DNA of 34,300 bases, from the NCBI GenBank assembly GCA_001920415.1, contig MNJR01000113.1:4978-39277 (forward strand), read 5' to 3'. Made by a program: the position numbers and the translations under genes. Below the pieces are notes generated by a model. That model ran no database searches. It saw nothing but the letters and a program-made list of their open reading frames with translations, and was not told the DNA's origin. The DNA is from Acidobacteria bacterium 13_1_20CM_3_53_8. GTDB lineage: Bacteria; Acidobacteriota; Blastocatellia; Pyrinomonadales; Pyrinomonadaceae. Of this stretch, positions 30,090-34,300 are shown piece by piece (the first letter of the stretch is position 1; every line of letters begins with the position of its first letter).

Positions 30090-32312
30090 CTATCTCACTT
30101 CGCTGCGTGATATACCCCGTCTCTTCTCGCCCATAATTGGCAATTGCCGGGAATGAATCTTCTCAATGCGCGCGGCGCAGGCTTTGAACTCCGGTATCTT
30201 CGAGACGGGATCGAGCGCCGGATTGGTCAATTGATTCGCAGCGAGTTCTTCGCCCCAATGATAAGGAATGAAGATAGTATCGGGACGAATCGTTTTGACG
30301 ATGAGCGCTGGGAAGACGCCCTCGCCCCGACGCGAAACGACCTTCACACGCTCGCCATCGTTGACTTTGAGCTTCATGGCCGTAATGGGGTGAATCTCTA
30401 CGTAAGGCTCAGGGCATTGCTCTACGAGAAAGCCTATGCGCCGCGTCTGATTTCCAGAAAGATATTGATAGACGACGCGTCCGCTCGTCAGAATCAAAGG
30501 GTACTCTTCATCGGGCGTCTCTGCGGGCGGGTTGTATTCGATGGCGTGAAACTTTGCACGGCCATCTGCGTGATAGAAGCGTTCTTCAAAGAGTCGTGGC
30601 GTGCCCGGATGATCTTCAGTCGGGCAAGGCCAGAAGACGCCGTTCTGTTTTTCGATCTTTTCATACGAGATGCCGTAGTAATCAGCATTGCCGCCCTTTG
30701 ATGCGACGCGCAGCTCATCGAAAATCTCGCGCGGGCTGTTGAACTGAAAATATTTTCCGCGTCCCATGCGCCGCGCGATCTCCTGCACAATCCACCAATC
30801 CTCGCGCGCTTCGCCCGGCGGGTCTGCGGCCTTGTTGATTTTCACAACGCGCCCCTCGCTGTTGCACGTCACGCCTTCATCTTCGCTCCAGGTCGAGCCG
30901 GGCAAAACAACATCTGCATAGCGCGAGCCTTCCGACATGAAGAAGTCTATGCAGACATAGAAATCTAAACCTTCGAGCGAGCGGCGCACTTGATTTGTAT
31001 CAGGAAGGCTCACCATCACATTGTTGCAGAGCGAAAGCAGGCCGCGTATCTCACCTTCGCGCATCTTATTGAACATCTCTACGACGGAGACGCCAGCCTG
31101 CGGCAACTCTTCTTCTGGCAATCCCCACACCTGACAGACATACTTGCGATGCTCTGGATTCAGAATTGAACGCTGCCCCGGCAGTTGGTCTGCCTTCTGC
31201 CCGTGCTCGCGCCCGCCCTGCCCGTTACCCTGACCTGTAATCGTGCCGTAGCCGCTTCCCGGCTTTCCAATCTTGCCCGTAGCGAGAACCAGATTGATAT
31301 ATGAGAGAACATTGTTGACGCCGTTCGTGTGATGCTCAATGCCGCGCGCGTGCATAACCATAGCCGTCTTCGCGCGACCATAGAGACGCGCGGCCTGCAC
31401 AATCTTCTCAGCCGGAACATCCGTGATCTCGGAAGCGACCTGCGGCGTGTAACGCGCGGCCAGGAGCTTAGTCTCTTCCCAATTGTTCGTGCGCGCGTTG
31501 ATGAATGCTTCGTCCGTGTAGCCTTCTTCGATTAGGACATGCAGCATTCCATTGGCAAGTGCGACATCCGTTCCGGGCTTGAGTTGAAGATGAAGATCAC
31601 CCTGTCGCGCCGTCGGCGTCTCGCGCGGGTCAACGATGATCCAGCGCCCGCCGTTGTCGCGTTGCTGCCAGAGGAATTTGTTGAGCACCGGAAAAGTCTC
31701 GGCGCAGTTTGCGCCAGCGATGAGCAGGATTTCTGCGAGCGGGATGTCGCTCCACGGATTCGCCGCGCGGTCAATGCCGAACGCCTTGTTGTTGCCGGCA
31801 GCAGCAGAGACCATGCAGAGCCGCCCGTTGTAATCAACGTAGCGCGTCTGAAGTCCTGCCCGCGCGAACTTGCCCATAAGGTAAGTCTTCTCCGTCGTCA
31901 AAGACGAGCCGGAATAGACGCCTATTGAGTCCTTCCCATACTTCGCTTGTAGCTCTTTGAATTTTGAGACGACCAGATCAAGCGCCTCGTCCCATGTTGC
32001 GCGCTCAAACATGCCGTTACGTTTGATGAGCGGGTGAAGTAGCCGGTCAGGATGATGAACTTGAAGATAAGCCGTGACGCCCTTCGGACAGAGACGGCCT
32101 TCGTTGACGGGGAAATCATAGCGCGGCTCAAAGCCTACGACGTGGTTGTTCTCTACAAGCAGATTCATGCCGCACTGCACTGCGCAGTAAGGACAATGTG
32201 TCGGCACAACCTTGTCAATAACACGGTCAGCGCGCCAGCCGTCATACGGCGCGTCGTGCAGGTGCGGCCCGAACTCTTTGATGATCTGTTCTAAATTTTC
32301 TACCTTACTCAT
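30090..32312 (-). CDS. Molybdopterin oxidoreductase, NasA/NarB-like nitrate reductase catalytic subunit
   Basis: 740 residues. An N-terminal [4Fe-4S] site, CPYCAVQCG (Cys40, 43, 47) and LCPKG (Cys75), leads into the molybdopterin domains (AYLQVHHPDRLLHPLIKR). The molybdenum ligand is Cys166 in YNGRLCMVSAAAG, the form found in NasA/NarB (NSRLCM) rather than the selenocysteine/Cys-His of formate dehydrogenases. TGQGNGQGGREHGQKADQLPG also matches assimilatory nitrate reductases. The C-terminal MopB domain (TSGRVVYQYLSGNQTRR.., IFIPYHWGEELANQLT-like) is complete. No Tat signal, so it is cytosolic. Neighbours encode a four-cluster ferredoxin, a Rieske protein and a membrane protein, which suggests a quinol-linked membrane complex. 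Nitrate is the best guess; formate or another oxyanion cannot be excluded. Confidence 0.9.
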   Translation of the reverse strand: MSKVENLEQIIKEFGPHLHDAPYDGWRADRVIDKVVPTHCPYCAVQCGMNLLVENNHVVGFEPRYDFPVNEGRLCPKGVTAYLQVHHPDRLLHPLIKRNGMFERATWDEALDLVVSKFKELQAKYGKDSIGVYSGSSLTTEKTYLMGKFARAGLQTRYVDYNGRLCMVSAAAGNNKAFGIDRAANPWSDIPLAEILLIAGANCAETFPVLNKFLWQQRDNGGRWIIVDPRETPTARQGDLHLQLKPGTDVALANGMLHVLIEEGYTDEAFINARTNNWEETKLLAARYTPQVASEITDVPAEKIVQAARLYGRAKTAMVMHARGIEHHTNGVNNVLSYINLVLATGKIGKPGSGYGTITGQGNGQGGREHGQKADQLPGQRSILNPEHRKYVCQVWGLPEEELPQAGVSVVEMFNKMREGEIRGLLSLCNNVMVSLPDTNQVRRSLEGLDFYVCIDFFMSEGSRYADVVLPGSTWSEDEGVTCNSEGRVVKINKAADPPGEAREDWWIVQEIARRMGRGKYFQFNSPREIFDELRVASKGGNADYYGISYEKIEKQNGVFWPCPTEDHPGTPRLFEERFYHADGRAKFHAIEYNPPAETPDEEYPLILTSGRVVYQYLSGNQTRRIGFLVEQCPEPYVEIHPITAMKLKVNDGERVKVVSRRGEGVFPALIVKTIRPDTIFIPYHWGEELAANQLTNPALDPVSKIPEFKACAARIEKIHSRQLPIMGEKRRGISRSEVR

Positions 32313-32324
32313 AATTTCATAATT

Positions 32325-32348
32325 TGAGATTTCAAATTTGAAATCTCA
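32325..32348. repeat. 24-bp perfect palindrome (membrane subunit/Mo enzyme gap)
   Basis: A perfect 24-bp palindrome fills the 44-bp gap between the membrane-protein stop and the molybdenum enzyme start, 12 nt before that ATG. No Shine-Dalgarno sequence is visible there, so it may shape translation or mRNA stability. Confidence 0.85.
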
Positions 32349-32356
32349 GATGCGCT

Positions 32357-33430
32357 TTAGTCTGGCTCTTTCTCTATTCGTGACCCGCGAAAGACTTCCG
32401 CGTTCCTGTCAGGCAATGAAGCGTAAGCCAGACCGCGTATGATTCGTTTGCAGCGCGGGCAGTAGTCCTGTAGGTAGCGCCCGTCGCCCATCGAATAATC
32501 GAAGCCGAGTTTTTCTACAACCTTCTTGAGATCGTCGAGCCACATCTCCGCGACGAACTCCACTCCGCATCGGGTGCATTTGGCCTGCGGCATCTCGCGT
32601 GCGCGCCGCTGGTAAAGTTCGACGCCGATAGAGGCCGGGCGCTGTACGACGTGAAAGAGTTTGCCGAAAGGGAGATAGAAGAGCGTCATGATGACGACCG
32701 CTTGGTGCGTGAGAGCGATAAACGAATACATGTAGCCGCCGAGCCAGAGGCTTGAGGCCGTGAGCATCAAACCCGTCACGGAAATCGCAATCAGCAGCAG
32801 GTGCGGAACGAAATCCAGTATGTACTGTTGAAGGGCAATCGCTCCGCGATCATGGAGGCGGCGGTGAATGGCTATGGCGCATCCAGCAATCACCATGATG
32901 GCCGTGAAGTCGAGCGCGTGAAACGTAATCCAGGCGAGGATGGTGCGCCCGTCCATGACCATCAGAGGAAAACCGAAGACGTAAGGACGATAGCCGCGCT
33001 CGCCCTCCAACTCAAAATGCACCCAGCCGAAGACGAGTGGAAAGGTAATCAATGCAGAGATGACGCAGCCCCACATGATGAGCGCGTGCATTAGCCAACG
33101 TGTGAAGCCGCGCTTGAAGATGAATTTCTGTTCGATGAGGCTGTTGGCGAATGTCCTGGCTGCGCTTGATGTGTTTGCGATAAACTTCTTGCGGTCACGA
33201 AAGAGTTGCCAGCCGCGCATCCAGTAAACGCGCGTCGCTGGCCTTTCGAGCCAGAGCGCGTAGCGATAGACGACCGCGCCAAAGGCTACGATGCTCGCCA
33301 CCGTGTAGCCGAAGAGCGCGGCGTCGTAGTGCTCAAGGTTGCGCGAGCCGACGATGACGAGAAGAGTAAGCCCCGCTGAAGCGGCCAGAGCCAGAAGCGT
33401 CGGCCTGATATTCTTGCGAGGCGCTGTCAT
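32357..33430 (-). CDS. Multi-helix membrane electron-transfer subunit (NarI/HdrE-like) with C-terminal zinc-ribbon-like tail
   Basis: 357 residues from ATG 33430 (GGGGAA 9 nt upstream; the longer frame overlaps the upstream gene). It has about seven membrane helices. Several His residues sit in helices (FTRWLMHALIMWGCV, WITFHALDF, IALTHQAVVIM, GKLFHVVQRPA), the pattern of di-haem cytochrome b subunits such as NarI/DsrM-type quinol oxidases. The soluble C-terminus has CTRCGVEF and YCPRCKRIIRG, a probable zinc or Fe site. It would pass quinol electrons to the ferredoxin-molybdenum pair downstream. The haem assignment is inferred from helix histidines. Confidence 0.8.
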   Translation of the reverse strand: MTAPRKNIRPTLLALAASAGLTLLVIVGSRNLEHYDAALFGYTVASIVAFGAVVYRYALWLERPATRVYWMRGWQLFRDRKKFIANTSSAARTFANSLIEQKFIFKRGFTRWLMHALIMWGCVISALITFPLVFGWVHFELEGERGYRPYVFGFPLMVMDGRTILAWITFHALDFTAIMVIAGCAIAIHRRLHDRGAIALQQYILDFVPHLLLIAISVTGLMLTASSLWLGGYMYSFIALTHQAVVIMTLFYLPFGKLFHVVQRPASIGVELYQRRAREMPQAKCTRCGVEFVAEMWLDDLKKVVEKLGFDYSMGDGRYLQDYCPRCKRIIRGLAYASLPDRNAEVFRGSRIEKEPD

Positions 33431-33452
33431 CCCTTTGTATTCCCCTTGACCT

Positions 33453-34082
33453 TCATGCGCCCATTGCCATTGCGCGAATGGTAGCAACCATCTCTGTCAA
33501 ACGCGCTGTCGCACCTGCTCGCGCCATCGGACGATAGAAGTAGATGTACCAGTCATGCGGGCTGCGCTCTTCAGCCCAGCTTGCAAGCCCGCGCGTTGCC
33601 AGCAAGTCACGCAACGGAATAGGGTCGAAGCGATGGTGGATTAACAGCACTTCGTCCGCGTCTTGAAGCAACGCCAGTTCATGCATGATTGCTGGTTGCG
33701 GGTCTTGATTGTACTCGGCCTGCGGCGTTACATCAACGAAGTGCACGCGCGGGTCGTCATCCTTTAATCCCGTAAGTTCGCGCGGGCGTCGTGTCGGATT
33801 CTCTGCAACGTACTCGAAGGCTTCAGGTCGCATCTGCTCTATCTCGCAAGTGAGTTGCTTCTCGTCTTCGCCCGCCGCGAGATTGAGCACGTAGAGCGCT
33901 TCGGTGAGCGGCACGCGAGCGATGCGCGCAGCCTGATGGACGGAAACGCGCCCGGCCATCAAACGCCTGAGACGCGGATTGCGCAGACGCTCGAAGTCAG
34001 GCGTGAGCCAACGGAATGCTTCTATCATATGCTCGTTGATCGCAAGCACATCTTTGATCTTCATGTCGGCTGTGACTCTCAT
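33453..34082 (-). CDS. DUF1858-DUF2249 two-domain protein
   Basis: 209 residues. The first 65 (TADMKIKDVLAINEHMIEAFRWLTPDFERLRNPRLRRLMAGRVSVHQAARIARV) match DUF1858, a small helical fold. The C-terminal half (HFVDVTPQAEYNQDPQPAIMHELALLQDADEVLLIHHRFDPIPLRDLLATRGLASWAEE, WYIYFYRP) matches DUF2249, a SirA/TusA-like domain. Both families recur near nitrate, hemerythrin and RIC genes. Its start overlaps the CBS gene in ATGA. Function unknown; redox or sulfur-relay sensing is a guess. Confidence 0.85.
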   Translation of the reverse strand: MRVTADMKIKDVLAINEHMIEAFRWLTPDFERLRNPRLRRLMAGRVSVHQAARIARVPLTEALYVLNLAAGEDEKQLTCEIEQMRPEAFEYVAENPTRRPRELTGLKDDDPRVHFVDVTPQAEYNQDPQPAIMHELALLQDADEVLLIHHRFDPIPLRDLLATRGLASWAEERSPHDWYIYFYRPMARAGATARLTEMVATIRAMAMGA

Positions 34083-34300
34083 ATTGATCTTCCTTTCGCT
34101 AGTGTCAGTTCGGATGAAAGCAACTCTTCTCTTTGTGCAGCGTCCACTTGAGGCGCGAGATATTTCTCGAACAAGCTGGCGGAGGCGGCTAGAAAGTCGT
34201 AAGCGGTGATTATCCCGACGAGGCGGTCGCCTTCCACCACAGGAAGACAGCCGACTCTGTGAGCGCGCATGAGCCGGATTGCTTCGAGGGACGGAGTTGA
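34079..34300 (-). CDS. CBS-domain protein, 5'-truncated by the window edge
   Basis: The frame is open to base 34300, so the gene starts outside the window. The visible C-terminal part (TPSLEAIRLMRAHRVGCLPVVEGDRLVGIITAYDFL) is one CBS motif with its HRVGCLPVV and GIIT signature, followed by a helical tail ending LTLAKGRSI. CBS pairs bind adenine nucleotides and regulate partner proteins. The stop overlaps the start of the DUF1858/DUF2249 gene (ATGA), so they are translationally coupled and the operon begins upstream of this window. Confidence 0.88.
   Translation of the reverse strand, partial: STPSLEAIRLMRAHRVGCLPVVEGDRLVGIITAYDFLAASASLFEKYLAPQVDAAQREELLSSELTLAKGRSI

Noticed and set aside
30144-30701. 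185-residue plus-strand ORF opposite the molybdenum enzyme
   Set aside because: Shadow of a well-conserved coding region, no family features.
32310-32320. Three-codon upstream ORF (ATG AAA TTA TGA) overlapping the molybdenum enzyme start
   Set aside because: No Shine-Dalgarno sequence for it and such short overlaps arise easily in AT-rich DNA.

Overview
The window most resembles an Acidobacteriota chromosome of the Blastocatellia/Pyrinomonadaceae type. This is inferred from gene content: a secreted P-domain/DUF4214 protein, FHA-ABC transporter plus zinc-ribbon Ser/Thr kinase, BlaI/M56 pair, fused CopC-CopD, and dispersed GC-rich palindromes. No rRNA or tRNA gene was seen, so the assignment is unproven. 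Both window edges cut a gene.

Region 1 (1-14.5 kb) is accessory in character. It starts with two nucleotide-sugar SDR genes (a truncated epimerase and a GDP-L-fucose synthase-like gene). Next comes a dead DDE transposase with a SWIM zinc finger, itself interrupted by a palindromic element. A large secreted protein, two orphan small ORFs and a TPR/zinc-domain protein follow. On the minus strand there is a secreted S33-type peptidase, then a BlaI-like repressor with an M56 membrane peptidase, whose promoter lies between two operator-like dyads. A complete IS1595-family element (about 12578-14496) carries a transposase and two non-transposase genes, and has truncated an SGNH-hydrolase-like gene.

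Region 2 (14.5-19.2 kb, plus strand) holds a double-FHA ABC exporter followed by a Ser/Thr kinase that appears to have lost part of its C-lobe. A 136-bp MITE with 18-bp terminal repeats and a 5-bp target duplication sits at the kinase stop codon. It shares its inner palindrome with the element inside the transposase.

Region 3 (19.3-24.5 kb, plus strand) looks like an envelope copper-handling module: a His/Cys/Met-rich secreted protein, a Met-rich predicted outer-membrane barrel, CopC-CopD, a small EamA permease and an NTF2-like secreted protein.

Region 4 (24.5-34.3 kb, minus strand, read right to left) is a redox cluster. Its order is CBS protein, DUF1858/DUF2249 protein, membrane electron-transfer protein, NasA/NarB-like molybdopterin oxidoreductase, four-cluster ferredoxin, Rieske protein, small membrane protein and DUF3565 protein. 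After a gap come a TDT/SLAC1-type anion channel, a YwiC-like protein, a RIC (YtfE/ScdA) di-iron protein and a second hemerythrin. The content points to nitrogen-oxide respiration and nitrosative-stress repair. Three gaps in this cluster carry AT-rich palindromes, two of them built from heptamer repeats.
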